Part shown: piece after piece, positions 53,428 through 63,871 of the stretch
Layout: every line of letters begins with the position of its first letter
Position numbering within the stretch: the first letter of the stretch is position 1
Assembly (NCBI GenBank): GCA_943787605.1
Contig: CALSNB010000001.1
Location: forward strand, 1,736,001 to 1,800,000
Direction: 5' to 3'
DNA: 64,000 nt
Source of the DNA: GCA-2697345 sp002697345
GTDB taxonomy: Bacteria > Pseudomonadota > Alphaproteobacteria > Rhodobacterales > Rhodobacteraceae
Position numbers and translations under genes: made by a program
The notes under the pieces: generated by a model
Databases searched by the model: none
Told to the model about the DNA's origin: nothing
What the model saw: only the letters and a program-made list of their open reading frames with translations

Positions 53428-54544
53428 TTTTAGTGAATTAAGAAAAGTTTCTGGATTACTCACTATTATTCGTTTGTCTTGTAGTAAATTAACAAAAGTG
53501 CAAAGGTTTCAATTTTTTTTCAGGTGGTGTGTCCGTTATTTCTTTTTTCAAAGTACACTTGATTTTAGAAATACCGTCATCACTAAAAATATAAATAATA
53601 TCGCTATATATCAATACCTTGGTAGACCTGATCTTGAAAATAGTTACTTGATTGGTGACTTTCCGCCAAACTCTGTTACACTTCGAATAAGACAACGTTT
53701 CTCTTTGAAATTTAAAAAAATAGTTCGCGTTATAGAAATATTTCTTATGCAGAACCCTTCCATTAATAAAGCTCTATTTCGTATAGCGTTGCTAGAGTTG
53801 GATGAAATTTTTGAAACAATAAAAAATAATAATGAGATTTTAAATAAGAAATTTTTTTCTTATAATGAGAGACAGTATTGGGAGGGGCTTTGGTGTATAG
53901 CTCTTCAAAAGAATGAAATTTTAACATATGGTTTTACCCATGGGTTTTATCGAGATACTGGGCGCATTTGTTCGTTTAGCAACTCAAATCCGTACAATTA
54001 CTTATACCAAATCTCAAAAAAACAGATTTGTTGGGGCGAGATTCAAAAAAAAATTATGTCTAAATACGATACTAGCAATACAGATTACATTGTTTTAGGA
54101 AAACGAGATCTGATAGTTAGACCGGCTTCAACCAATATTAGTAAGGGGCGAACGTTAAATGTCTTGATATTAGACAGTAAAGAATTAACAGAGTTGAACG
54201 TAAATACTTTAGATTCACTGCGTGCAATAGAGAAAAACATCCTTGTGAAAAAACATCCTGACGATCAATTTGATTATGGATTGCCCAGTATTGCTGATCT
54301 GAGTGAGGTTCTTGATGATGTTGCAATATTTTGGGGTACAAATTCTTCTGCAATTTTACAAATTGGTAGAGCTGGGCACAGAGTTGGAATTTCTAAAAAA
54401 AGTGATTTCTTACAATATATTGATAGTAAGTATTATGAGAGAAAAGGAACTTTTTATATAATAAATCAAGATTATGATTGGGCACCATTTATTAACTTGA
54501 CGGGTAATGATTATTTACAGGCGTTTCAAAGAAAATGTCTTTAA
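53417..54544 (+). CDS. Putative GT-B-like glycosyltransferase
   Basis: Not assigned to a named family. The 375-residue, basic protein has no transmembrane helix. The C-terminal part contains LVKKHPDDQFDYG and AIFWGTNSSAILQIG, resembling the donor-site region of CDP-glycerol/polysialic-type transferases (HPD and a small-residue loop). ATG 53417 overlaps the previous gene and is preferred to 53381. It probably adds a glycan residue. Confidence 0.6.
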   Translation: MIYNFSELRKVSGLLTIIRLSCSKLTKVQRFQFFFRWCVRYFFFQSTLDFRNTVITKNINNIAIYQYLGRPDLENSYLIGDFPPNSVTLRIRQRFSLKFKKIVRVIEIFLMQNPSINKALFRIALLELDEIFETIKNNNEILNKKFFSYNERQYWEGLWCIALQKNEILTYGFTHGFYRDTGRICSFSNSNPYNYLYQISKKQICWGEIQKKIMSKYDTSNTDYIVLGKRDLIVRPASTNISKGRTLNVLILDSKELTELNVNTLDSLRAIEKNILVKKHPDDQFDYGLPSIADLSEVLDDVAIFWGTNSSAILQIGRAGHRVGISKKSDFLQYIDSKYYERKGTFYIINQDYDWAPFINLTGNDYLQAFQRKCL

Positions 54545-54998
54545 TTTCAACTTTTTTTCTATACTAACAGTAGTTTTTGGATTATTGATAGAATGTTTTT
54601 CAAATGTAGAAAGTTTACTTTTTGATAAATCCACGTGTATGAAATTGAATTATCTGAGCGTAATGTTTGAAGATTTCTTTTCCTTTAAGCAAATTTTATT
54701 TGGTACTGGACTTCTATTGATAGATTTTGGTTCCGATATTGGTAACCTGGCTATTGCTGAGTTTACTTATTTTGAAGTGTTTAGATACTTTGGGTTTTTA
54801 GGTGGTATAACCCTGTTCTCAATTATAATTTATCTTTGCTTAAGGTTAAGTTCAGACATAAAGCTATGGCTTTACGGTAGTGGGGTTGTAGGTTACCTAG
54901 CTATTTTTTTTTTTAGTCCATACGTTTGGAGTATAACTGGCTTACTACTATTGGTCATCCCACTTGCAACATTGTTTGATAGGAAACGTAATTGTTAG
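54507..54998 (+). pseudogene. C-terminal fragment of a Wzy-like O-antigen polymerase
   Basis: Up to 163 residues, highly hydrophobic. The pattern NYLSVMFEDFFSFKQILFGTG, then FRYFGFLGGITLFSIIIY, resembles the C-terminal end of Wzy/ligase proteins, which are usually 380-450 residues with about 10 helices. The N-terminal two thirds are absent, and the frame overlaps the end of the previous gene. An ATG at 54537 would need a one-base change in T7 to read into it. Likely a deletion remnant. Confidence 0.55.
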
Positions 54999-55876
54999 AG
55001 ATCGTGTATTTACTGCATGCTGATTATGGAAAACTGTCTGATGCAATCTCTTTTTTTTCCAAAGTAAGTTCTCTTACGAGGGATCTACGGACTGAAATTA
55101 GTTTCACCTGTTTAGCGAAAGGTTTTTTAAATGATGAATTTGGCACTGTAAATACAGACTTTACCATTGTCCATGTTCCAAACATAGGTAGAGACATTTA
55201 TTCTTATATGTATATCTCTACGAAATCGAGAAGTGACTTTTTGATGTTTTTCAATACGTCTAGCAAAGTATGTTCGGTTGATTTCTTTTCGTCGGCAATG
55301 GAGCAATTAGGAAGGCATAATTGTGGAGCTATTTCTGCAACTGGATCTTCAGGATCAATTATTAGTAATAAATATTTTTTGGATTTAGCTAGGCTCACCG
55401 AGTCTCAATCCTTTTTGGTGGGAGCATCAAAGTCTCTCTTGGCGCGGGTTGGAGAATTTGGAGTTAGGGCTTGTGGCTACAGACCAGTTCCGCATCTACG
55501 CACTAATGCTTTTGGCATCTCTAGAGAGAAGTTTACTTCTTTAATTAAGATGGTGCAGAAAGTTCCCAAGAGCCGTTTTGAGTCACTTCGCTTTGAGTCT
55601 GGGGAGATGGGGATGTCAAGTTTACTGCGTCGGAATGGTCAAAGTATACTCGTTATGGATAAATTTGGGCAGGATTATAATGTTAATCGTTGGCTATCCT
55701 CACGAACATACTGTTCTCATGGGCAATCCAGTCTAGCAGTAACAGATAACCGTACTGCTGAATATCATGAAGGAGATTTACATATGAAAAGGAAGTTATT
55801 CATTGGAGCCTGGTGCAACACAGACTATTTTGATTTAAATATTAAAAGAAATTCTCAGCTTGATCGACATCTATAG
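54992..55876 (+). CDS. Uncharacterised glycan-cluster protein, possible glycosyltransferase
   Basis: Unrecognised 294-residue soluble protein, starting at TTG 54992 and overlapping the Wzy fragment. Features: VPNIGRDIYSYMYI near residue 67, FLMFFNTSSKV, and a Trp/Cys-rich C-terminus. The GRD and FFNTSSK stretches resemble rhamnan-synthesis or GT-A-like proteins that recognise nucleotide sugars. Function not assigned. Confidence 0.6.
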   Translation: MLEIVYLLHADYGKLSDAISFFSKVSSLTRDLRTEISFTCLAKGFLNDEFGTVNTDFTIVHVPNIGRDIYSYMYISTKSRSDFLMFFNTSSKVCSVDFFSSAMEQLGRHNCGAISATGSSGSIISNKYFLDLARLTESQSFLVGASKSLLARVGEFGVRACGYRPVPHLRTNAFGISREKFTSLIKMVQKVPKSRFESLRFESGEMGMSSLLRRNGQSILVMDKFGQDYNVNRWLSSRTYCSHGQSSLAVTDNRTAEYHEGDLHMKRKLFIGAWCNTDYFDLNIKRNSQLDRHL

Positions 55877-55888
55877 GAGTTATTTTTA

Positions 55889-56893
55889 GTGTTCTCAATA
55901 GTTATTCCAATCTATAAAGGCATGCCAGTTGCAAAACGTGCTATAGTTTCTGCACTAGCACAAGTGGACGTGCAATTTAATGTTGTAATTATAGATAATG
56001 GAGGTTGTAAGGATTTAGCAGCCTTCGTGGGCTCACTTAATGACCATCGCTTAATAATACACACGTATATTGATCCAGTTAAGATTGAAGATAATTGGGC
56101 TAGAATTCTAGATATTGAATTAAATAAATATGTCACGCTCATTGGGCATGATGATTTTCTATACCCTGAATTTTTAGCTGAAATATCCAAAGCTATTTAC
56201 ATGCGTCCAAACTGTACTCTTTATGGATCTAAAGGTAATATTGTTGATGGTAATCTTATAAAAGTTCGAGACGTAAAGTTAACTAGTGGTAAAATTAATT
56301 TAAAAAATTACTTAGACGACCGATTTAATTTCAAAAAAGATGTTTCTGGAACAGGTTTTGTTTTTTCATCTAGCAATTTCAAATCACTGGGTGGCTTACC
56401 AAAATTTAATAAGTTATTTTTTTCAGACGATGCATTTTGGATCAGTTTGTTGTTGCGTGGCGATGGTTTTATCGTGGAGGAAACTTGCTATGATATAATG
56501 GTACATCAAAACAGTGTATCTGCAACCTCTCCTAAGATCGGAATTGATTTACTAGCTGCACTTGTTTCATTCGCCGTGTTTTTAAATCAAAACCTTGATA
56601 TTGATGGAAACACAAAACTTGCGAGATCTAAAGATAAGTTTTTATCTAAATATATGAATTTATGTGCTATTCTAATTATTATTGATAGTTTAAGACCTGG
56701 TAATAATTTAAATGAGGACAGTTTTAGTAATATATTACAGGCCCAACAGGGACTTTTAGAGACAGGCTCAAAAGTAGAGATGTCTAAGGCAGTTTTTTTA
56801 TTTAGATTACTGTGCAAAATTATTCCTAGTTATATTTTTGCACAGTTCTGTTTTAAGGCGATAAAAAGTATCAAACAGATATATAAAGGTTAG
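55889..56893 (+). CDS. Family 2 glycosyltransferase
   Basis: GT-A fold enzyme of 334 residues starting MFSIVIPIYKGMPVAKRAI, with nucleotide-binding VVIIDNGG, a metal-binding-type LIGHDDFLYPEF (DDxx region) and FFSDDAFWISLLLRGDG. A C-terminal amphipathic or hydrophobic tail follows. GTG start with GGAG about 11 nt upstream. It transfers one sugar during repeat-unit assembly. Confidence 0.85.
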   Translation: MFSIVIPIYKGMPVAKRAIVSALAQVDVQFNVVIIDNGGCKDLAAFVGSLNDHRLIIHTYIDPVKIEDNWARILDIELNKYVTLIGHDDFLYPEFLAEISKAIYMRPNCTLYGSKGNIVDGNLIKVRDVKLTSGKINLKNYLDDRFNFKKDVSGTGFVFSSSNFKSLGGLPKFNKLFFSDDAFWISLLLRGDGFIVEETCYDIMVHQNSVSATSPKIGIDLLAALVSFAVFLNQNLDIDGNTKLARSKDKFLSKYMNLCAILIIIDSLRPGNNLNEDSFSNILQAQQGLLETGSKVEMSKAVFLFRLLCKIIPSYIFAQFCFKAIKSIKQIYKG

Positions 56894-56900
56894 TATTAGA

Positions 56901-58058
56901 ATGAAGAAGAAATACCTGGATGACTACCAAGGAAATAAAATCTGTACGAATTGCATAATGGATACTTCAGATCCTACACTTACTTTTGATCAAGATGGTG
57001 TTTGTGTTTACTGTAGAAACTTTGAAGAGCATATCAAACCTCATTGGAACCCAAATGATAAGGGTATAAAAAAAATAATGCCATTGATAAATAAAATAAA
57101 AAAAAGTGGTGAAGGTAAGGATTATGATTGTGTCATTGGGCTGAGTGGTGGATTAGATAGCTCATTTGTAACATATGTTGCTAAAGAAAAATTTGGATTA
57201 AGGCCTTTAATATTCCACTGTGACACTGGGTGGAATTCTGATTTAGGGATAAGTAATATTGAAAAAATCATAGAGGGGTTAGACCTCGATTTGGTTACGG
57301 AGGTCGTCAATTGGGAGGAAATGAAAGATTTACAAAGAGCTTTTTTTAAATCTCAAGTACCATTTGTAGATCAAGCTCAGGACTTAGCTTTGTTTTCAGC
57401 AATGTATAATTTTGCTGCGGCTAACGATTTTAAGTATGTGATAACGGGTGGAAATAATTCGACTGAAGTGGTTCGTGAATCGATAGATTGGACTTACTTC
57501 TCTACGGACATGCGTCATGTTAGAGATATCCATAGAAGGTTTGGTGAAATTAAATTAGATACGTTTCCAATGTGCGACATATTTAAGTACAAGTTTTATT
57601 ATCGTTTTTGGAAAGGGGTGAAGGTAATTAAGCTACTTGATTTTTATCCGTTTATTAAAAAAGATGCTATTGCCGAATTAAGTAATTTATTTGGTTGGCA
57701 ACCCTATCAAATGAAGCATTATGAGTCACGGTTTACTAAGTTTTTTGAATCCTATTGGACGCCAAAAAAGCATGGGTATGATAAGAGAAGAGCTTATTTC
57801 TCGAGTGAAATACTGACAGGCCAAATGACTCGGGAAGATGCCTTAATCAGAATTTCGTCACCAGAATTAAGTGAAGAGGAGATGGCTAAAGATTTTAGTT
57901 ATGTGGCTAAAAAACTTGATTGGACAAATGATGAACTTATGAAGATTTTCAAGATGCCTAATAAATCTTTTAAAGATTATAAGAATAATTATTTTTGGAT
58001 CAGTTTGGGTGCGAAGGTAATGAACATTATTGGATTGGATCGAAGGTTATTTAAATGA
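56901..58058 (+). CDS. N-acetyl sugar amidotransferase (WbpG/PseA type)
   Basis: PP-loop ATP pyrophosphatase of 385 residues with CTNCIMDTSDP and CVYC zinc motifs and the PP-loop VIGLSGGLDSSFVTYVA near residue 80. Family members use ammonia to turn an N-acetyl group of a nucleotide sugar into acetamidino. The downstream HisH-HisF pair supplies ammonia, exactly as in the WbpG-HisH2-HisF2 set of Pseudomonas B-band LPS. It overlaps hisH2 by 4 nt. Confidence 0.92.
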   Translation: MKKKYLDDYQGNKICTNCIMDTSDPTLTFDQDGVCVYCRNFEEHIKPHWNPNDKGIKKIMPLINKIKKSGEGKDYDCVIGLSGGLDSSFVTYVAKEKFGLRPLIFHCDTGWNSDLGISNIEKIIEGLDLDLVTEVVNWEEMKDLQRAFFKSQVPFVDQAQDLALFSAMYNFAAANDFKYVITGGNNSTEVVRESIDWTYFSTDMRHVRDIHRRFGEIKLDTFPMCDIFKYKFYYRFWKGVKVIKLLDFYPFIKKDAIAELSNLFGWQPYQMKHYESRFTKFFESYWTPKKHGYDKRRAYFSSEILTGQMTREDALIRISSPELSEEEMAKDFSYVAKKLDWTNDELMKIFKMPNKSFKDYKNNYFWISLGAKVMNIIGLDRRLFK

Positions 58059-58669
58059 TCCGAGTTATTGATTACGGGTTAGGTAATGTACAAGCATTCT
58101 TAAATGCATATGGGTTGCTTGGTATCGATGCTGGCAGAGCGAAGGTACCTGCGGATATCGATGATGCCACACATTTAATTCTTCCAGGGGTTGGTTCTTT
58201 TGACTTGGCTATGCAATTATTTGAAAACTCTGGAATGCGAGAGGTTGTTGAAAACTTTATTTTTAAATATGGGACACCTCTTCTTGGTGTGTGTGTCGGC
58301 ATGCAAATAATGGCGTCGTCAAGTGAAGAGGGAGTTAAGCCAGGACTTGGTTGGATCCCAGGGAAAGTAAAAAAAATAAAATCTAACTTTAATGGGGAGT
58401 TACTTCAAAGCCCTCACATGGGGTGGAATGACGCTTATGCTAGTCGATCAAATCCTTTACTTATGCCTATAGGTTTACCCACTGAGTTCTATTTTCTGCA
58501 TTCATATTATTTTTTTCCTGATGATAAAAATAATATGTTGGCTGAATTTAATTATGGAGAGAATATGGTTTGCGCAATTAGTAAAGATAATATTTTTGGT
58601 GTCCAATTCCATCCAGAAAAAAGCCATGATAATGGATTGAAATTATTAAAAAAATTCTCTGAGGTTTGA
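58055..58669 (+). CDS. hisH2: HisH-type glutamine amidotransferase for sugar amidination
   Basis: Class I glutaminase of 204 residues. Catalytic Cys in LLGVCVGMQIM and the His-Glu pair in VQFHPEKSHD are present. It overlaps the neighbours on both sides. Because it sits beside the sugar amidotransferase and not the histidine operon, I take it to be the paralogue that provides ammonia for amidination. Confidence 0.9.
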   Translation: MIRVIDYGLGNVQAFLNAYGLLGIDAGRAKVPADIDDATHLILPGVGSFDLAMQLFENSGMREVVENFIFKYGTPLLGVCVGMQIMASSSEEGVKPGLGWIPGKVKKIKSNFNGELLQSPHMGWNDAYASRSNPLLMPIGLPTEFYFLHSYYFFPDDKNNMLAEFNYGENMVCAISKDNIFGVQFHPEKSHDNGLKLLKKFSEV

Positions 58670-58680
58670 ATCGACATTTT

Positions 58681-59481
58681 ATGCTTAGATCTAGAATTAT
58701 TCCAGTTTTATTAATCCACAAGAATGGCTTAGTAAAAACGCTTGAATTTGATCACCCAAAGTATGTTGGAGATCCAATAAATACGATAAAAGTGTTTAAT
58801 GAAAAGCGTGTAGATGAAATTATGGTTATTGATATTGATGCAACTGTTAACAATAAAGAGCCAAATTATCGCTTGATAGAGGGGTTTGCCGCAGAGGCGC
58901 GAATGCCGATTTGTTATGTGGGAGGTATTAACTCTGTTGAACAGATTAAGAAAATAATTAGTTTTGGAATTGAGAAAGTGGGATTGAGTTCGGCGGCAAT
59001 ACAAAACCCGCAACTTATTTCGCAAGCATCCTCAGAGGTAGGCAGTCAAAGTGTTACCATAGTGATAGATATAAAAAAAAATGTAAATGGACAGGGATGG
59101 CAAGTCTTCACACACAATGGTTTAAGACGGTGTGAAATACCTCCAGTTGAATTAGCTCAAAAGCTCTGTGATGAAGGTGCTGGTGAGTTGGTTATCAGTT
59201 CAATTGATCGTGATGGAACTCGCCTTGGTTACGATATTGAGCTTATAGAATTGCTTAGGTCTTCTGTAAATGTACCAATTACTGCAGTAGGTGGAGCAGG
59301 TGGGATGAACGATTTATCAATGCTGATTGATCGATTTCCTATAATTGGAGCAGGTGCTGGCGACATGTTCGTATTTAAAGGTAAATTTAAAGCCGTCTTA
59401 ATTACCTATCCGAGTAAAGAAAATAAGGCTAAAATATTTAACTTAAAAGCAGATAATTTTGATGGAAATTATATATTATGA
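58681..59481 (+). CDS. hisF2: HisF-type (beta-alpha)8 barrel, sugar-amidination paralogue
   Basis: Cyclase-like barrel of 266 residues that channels ammonia from HisH2. The first strand reads RIIPVLLIHKNGLVKT, so the catalytic Asp at the CLDV position of true HisF is missing. The later Asp (VIVIDIKK) is kept. This fits HisF2 proteins of amidinosugar clusters. ATG 58681 is chosen because it gives the MLRSRIIP start; TTG 58666 is the alternative. Confidence 0.88.
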   Translation: MLRSRIIPVLLIHKNGLVKTLEFDHPKYVGDPINTIKVFNEKRVDEIMVIDIDATVNNKEPNYRLIEGFAAEARMPICYVGGINSVEQIKKIISFGIEKVGLSSAAIQNPQLISQASSEVGSQSVTIVIDIKKNVNGQGWQVFTHNGLRRCEIPPVELAQKLCDEGAGELVISSIDRDGTRLGYDIELIELLRSSVNVPITAVGGAGGMNDLSMLIDRFPIIGAGAGDMFVFKGKFKAVLITYPSKENKAKIFNLKADNFDGNYIL

Positions 59482-60345
59482 ATGTTGTAATTATTGGTGC
59501 AGGTGGATTGTTGGGTAATGCGTGTCTGAGGATTTTTAACGAAAGTTCGAACATTAACGCAATTGGTACGTTCAGAAGTGAATACCATAGTAAAAAAATT
59601 TTCACATAAGTCGGTGCAGCATTATTTTTTATCTGATGCACTTAATGTTGAGCAACTAAAATTATTATTTGAAAATTTACGACCATCGGTCGTTATTAAT
59701 TGTACGTCCTTATCAAAAAATAAATTGCGCAATAGTAATCCTCTAGAGATAATTCCTATTTACTCTCTCCTTCCGCATATATTAGCAGATTTTTGTTATC
59801 GCTTTTCGGCACGGTTTATTCAAATTAGTAGTGATGGAGTTTTTTCGGGTGCAAGGGGTGGTTATTGTGAAAAAGACATACCTGATGCACCTGACTTATA
59901 TGGTCGAGCAAAACTATTGGGCGAAGCCACTGGTCAAAGTTGTGTTACACTACGGACTTCCATGCTGGGGCATAATTCTAACTCGACAAATGGATTAGTC
60001 AGTTGGTTCTTGAATCAAAAAGAGTCCTGTTTAGGGTTTACTGAAGCTATTTTTTCTGGTTTTCCAGTAACTACTTTAGCTAGAATTATTCGTGATCAGG
60101 TGCTCCCCCAGGAGGCATTGCGAGGCCTATATAATCTGGCGTCAACACCTATATCGAAGTTTGATTTATTGCTATTGATAGCAGATATTTACAGTGTTGA
60201 TATCATGGTGGTTCCCGACAACAGTATAAAGATTAATCGTTCATTGGATGCCTCTAAATTCAACACAGAAACGGGTTATGCTCCTCCGTCTTGGCATGAT
60301 TTGATTGTTTCGATGCGGGATGATTACTTGAATTTAAACCAATAA
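59478..60345 (+). pseudogene. RmlD-like nucleotide-sugar reductase (one frameshift)
   Basis: RmlD-superfamily SDR. It begins MNVVIIGAGGLLGNACL at 59478, 4 nt inside hisF2, and meets a stop after 43 codons. The adjacent frame continues KKFSHKSVQHYFLSDALNV and carries ISSDGVFSG and YGRAKLLGE. Removing one A from A7 at 59592-59598 gives 288 residues, the normal RmlD size. In FucNAc-type clusters an RmlD-like enzyme (FnlB/WbjC role) reduces the 4-keto sugar. Confidence 0.82.
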
Positions 60346-60357
60346 GGAATTGTGAAA

Positions 60358-61373
60358 ATGTTTACACGTAAAGTTTTAATGATTACTGGAGGTACGGGCT
60401 CTTTTGGCAATAAGATGCTCTCCAAATTCCTAAGCACGGATCTCCGTGAAATACGAATTTTTAGTCGTGATGAAAAAAAACAAGAAGAAATGCGTCTTAA
60501 GTATAATAATAGTAAATTAAAATTCTTTATTGGTGATGTTCGAGATTATGAAAGTATTAATCAAGCACTAAAGGGGGTGGATTATGTTTTCCATGCGGCT
60601 GCTTTGAAGCAAGTACCATCGTGTGAGTTTTATCCTTTGGAAGCTATAAAGACTAACACGCTTGGTGCTGAAAATGTTATGACTGCTTCTATTGCTAATA
60701 AAGTTAAAAAAAGTAATTTTATTAAGTACTGATAAAGCTGTTTACCCGATTAATGCCATGGGAATGTCAAAGGCATTGATGGAAAAAGTTATGGTTGCTA
60801 AATCTAGACTTCAAATTGAAGGGGAAACAGTCTTCTGTGCTACACGATATGGTAATGTTATGGCTTCTCGGGGCTCAGTAATTCCCCTGTTTATTAACCA
60901 AATTAAGAATAAAAAACCAATTACTATTACTGATCCAAATATGACAAGATTTTTGATGTCGCTCGACGAGTCTGTCGATTTAGTTATGTTTGCATTTCAA
61001 AATTGTAATCAGGGAGATATCTTTGTTCAAAAAGCTCCAGCCTCTACAATAACAACATTGGCCTCGGCTATAAAGAAAATATTCCAATCAGACACTCCAA
61101 TTAATATCATTGGGACACGTCATGGAGAAAAGCTCTATGAAACACTTATTTCTCGTGAGGAAATGGTTAGAGTGCAGGATATGGGAAATTGGTATCGGAT
61201 CCCATCTGATACCCGTGTACTTGAATTATGATAAGTACTTCACAAATGGAGAGCAAAGGATATCTGAGATGGAAGATTATACATCTCACAACACTGAGCG
61301 TCTTGATGAGAAGCAAACGACTGCTGTTCTCCAAAATCTGGATTATGTTCAAAATACACTCCAATCTAAATAA
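60358..61373 (+). pseudogene. fnlA: UDP-GlcNAc 4,6-dehydratase/5-epimerase, FnlA/WbjB/CapD type (two frameshifts)
   Basis: Makes the 4-keto-6-deoxy intermediate of UDP-L-FucNAc synthesis. It has ITGGTGSFGNKML, HAAALKQVPSCEFYPLEA, STDKAVYPINAMGMSKAL (the SMK-type active site) and the TERLD tail. A +1 in A7 at 60706-60712 and another near 61221-61226 break the frame; removing one base at each gives 337 residues, close to FnlA. An AAGGA site lies 9 nt before ATG 60358. Next to wecB-like and WbuB-like genes, it fits a FucNAc operon. Confidence 0.86.
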
Positions 61374-61416
61374 ATTTTGTAGCAGACCGTTTGTAAAATA
61401 ATATTAAAGGTTTAGT

Positions 61417-62716
61417 GTGGTAGATGTGAATGTTAATTGTAAAAATTATGAGTGTGCATTTTGTAAAATTTTTAACGTTGAACTAATTACTGACTTTGGA
61501 AATATGGGTTTGGCAGGTGGTTTTTTGACCCATAGTCAACTGGAGAAAGAACCCTGTTATCCAATGAACTTAGGTTTTTGTTCAGATTGTTATGCCGTCC
61601 AGATAGTGGATAAAATTGACCCTGACGAGATGTTTAAAAAGGGTTACTTTTACCTTCTCATCTTCTATTGGAACCTTATGTAGTCACTTTAATGAGTATG
61701 CGGTGGAAGTAGTAAGTCGGTTTCTCCCTACTCCGGAAAATGCAATAATTATCGAGTTTGGCTGTAATGATGGCGTATTACTTTCTCCATTAGCAGATAT
61801 GAATGTTGGAACCATTATTGGGGTAGATCCAGCAACCAATGTTATTGAAAAAATAAATGACAGTAGAGTAAATATTATAAATTCATATTTTGATGAACAT
61901 TGTGCTAACACAGTTGTTGATGAATTTGGACAAGCTGATTTAATAATTGCTAATAATGTGTTTGCTCACGTGAACGATATAAATGGATTAACCAGGGCAA
62001 TAGACATAGGACTTAGTGAGAACGGAGTATTTATATTTGAAGTGCATTACCTTGGTAAAATAATTGAAGAAATGCAGTATGATATGATTTATCATGAGCA
62101 TATATATTACTATTCTTTATTAGCTATAGAAAATCATTTTCATCGATACAAAATGATGGTTTTTGACATCAAAGAAGTTAAAAACCATGGTGGATCTATA
62201 CGGGTTCATGTTTGTAGAGAAAATAGTAAACTAGCAATGCCTTCCCCTCAATTAAACGCATTTAGAGCATCTGAAATCAACAAAGGTTTTGATAATATAT
62301 CAATATTTAAAAAGTTCGGACAAAAAATTAATAAGCAAAAATGTGATTTACTTGGCTTACTGAATAAAATTAAGGACGAACGAAAAACTGTGATTGGATA
62401 TGGTGCTTCAGGACGAGCAAACACAATGTTACAGTTTTGTGGTATTGATAGTTCCTTGGTAGGTTTTATGGTGGATGATGCTCCTGCAAAAAAAGGTTTT
62501 TATACCCCTGGGTCACATCTACGAATTGAGGCAAGTATTCCTTTATCAGATGTAGAAAGGCCAGATTATGTAGTTATTTTTGCTTGGACATTTCTAAAGG
62601 AAATATGTCTAAGAAATATGAAATACCTAGAAGCTGGTGGGAAATTTATTGTACCTTTGCCCGATGTAAAAATACTAGATGTTGAAGCCATCAAGAGTTT
62701 ATTCTCAATTAAATAA
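61417..62716 (+). pseudogene. Second nucleotide-sugar C-methyltransferase (one frameshift)
   Basis: Paralogue of the enzyme at 51.3 kb: zinc-site Cys pairs (CAFCK, CSDCYAVQ), SAM motif IIEFGCNDGVLLSPL, catalytic YHEHIYYYSL, and C-terminal KTVIGYGASGRANTMLQFCG. One extra C at 61653-61654 splits it; removal gives 432 residues. It starts with GTG 61417 and has AAAGG upstream. It lies between fnlA and fnlC, so its likely substrate is a UDP-2-acetamido-4-keto-6-deoxyhexose, not a plain deoxyhexose. Confidence 0.83.
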
Positions 62717-62728
62717 GGAAAATGAAAA

Positions 62729-63816
62729 ATGAAAGTAATGACTATCTTTGGCACTCGTCCTGAAATGATTAAAATGTGGGGAGTATTGAAGGGCTTGGAC
62801 AATATGAACTTTGAGCATGTTATGGTTCATACTGGCCAGAACTACACCAAAGAGCTCAAAGATTTCTTTTTTACCGATTTGGAATTAAGGAAACCTGATT
62901 ATCAGTTAGATATTGATGTTTCTGGCTATGGTGCTGAAGTTGCAGATGTAATTAAAAAATCTGATGCTCTCTTTGAAAAAGAGAAACCGGATGCGTTAGT
63001 TGTTTTGGGTGATACCTATAGTGGATTGTCTGTGATGCCAGCCGCCAATAGAGGGATTAAAATTTTTCATATGGAAGCAGGTCTTAGAGCTTGGGATCGA
63101 AGACAGCCTGAGCAGAGAAATAGAATTTTGATTGACCATATGAGTAATATTCTTTTACCTTATACTAATTATCACAGAGAAAATTTGATTAGAGAAAATA
63201 TTCATCCATCAAAAATTTTTGTTACGGGTAACACAACATTTGAAGTTATGAGATATTTTTTACCAAAAATAGAAAGTAGTGGGATTTTAAAAACTCTAAA
63301 CCTATCTTCTAAAAAGTATATATTAGCGACTGCTCACAGAAGTGAAAATGTCGACAATCCGCATTTTTTAAAGATAATTATGGATTCTCTTGGAAATATT
63401 TCTAAGAAATTTAACTGTGAAGTCGGTATATCCGATGCATCCCAGAACTCAGAGTAAAATTGGCACAAAAGAAACGCCTAGAGGTGTAACAATTATTAAT
63501 CCATTGGGTTTTTATGATTCTCTCTCACATCTACTAAAAGAATCATTATGTGTAATTTCTGATTCTGGAACAGCTGCTGAGGAAGGCATATTCTATAATG
63601 TGCCAAATGTTAGCCTGAGAATGGCTACAGAAAGACCGGAGACAGTTGAAAGTGGGGTCTACCATTGTTTCAGGTATGAATCCACAAAATATAGTTGATT
63701 CTGTAGTTACTGCAATAGAGCTTCCTTGGGCCGTCAAATATGATTTTGCAGAAGATCACTCGCCATCCTCGGTTGTGATTAATAGCATAAGAAGTGATAT
63801 TACTAATTTCTTTTGA
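62729..63816 (+). pseudogene. UDP-N-acetylglucosamine 2-epimerase family, FnlC/WbjD-like (two frameshifts)
   Basis: WecB-superfamily epimerase. MKVMTIFGTRPEMIKMWGVL opens the gene, and MEAGLRAWDRRQPEQRNRI plus SDSGTAAEEGIF are the conserved cores. Two +1 events interrupt it: GG at 63425-63426 and G4 at 63654-63657. With one base removed at each the frame runs to TGA 63816 and gives 361 residues, the usual size. The AWDRRQPEQRNR variant fits FnlC-type enzymes more than plain WecB. Confidence 0.85.
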
Positions 63817-63871
63817 TATGACGATTAGCTTTGCGGGAAAAAAGTGTTGAAATAAAAATTTAGGAAAATTA

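Noticed and set aside
58055..59481. Histidine biosynthesis genes hisH and hisF
   Set aside because: They overlap a sugar amidotransferase, no other his gene is nearby, and HisF lacks its first catalytic Asp.
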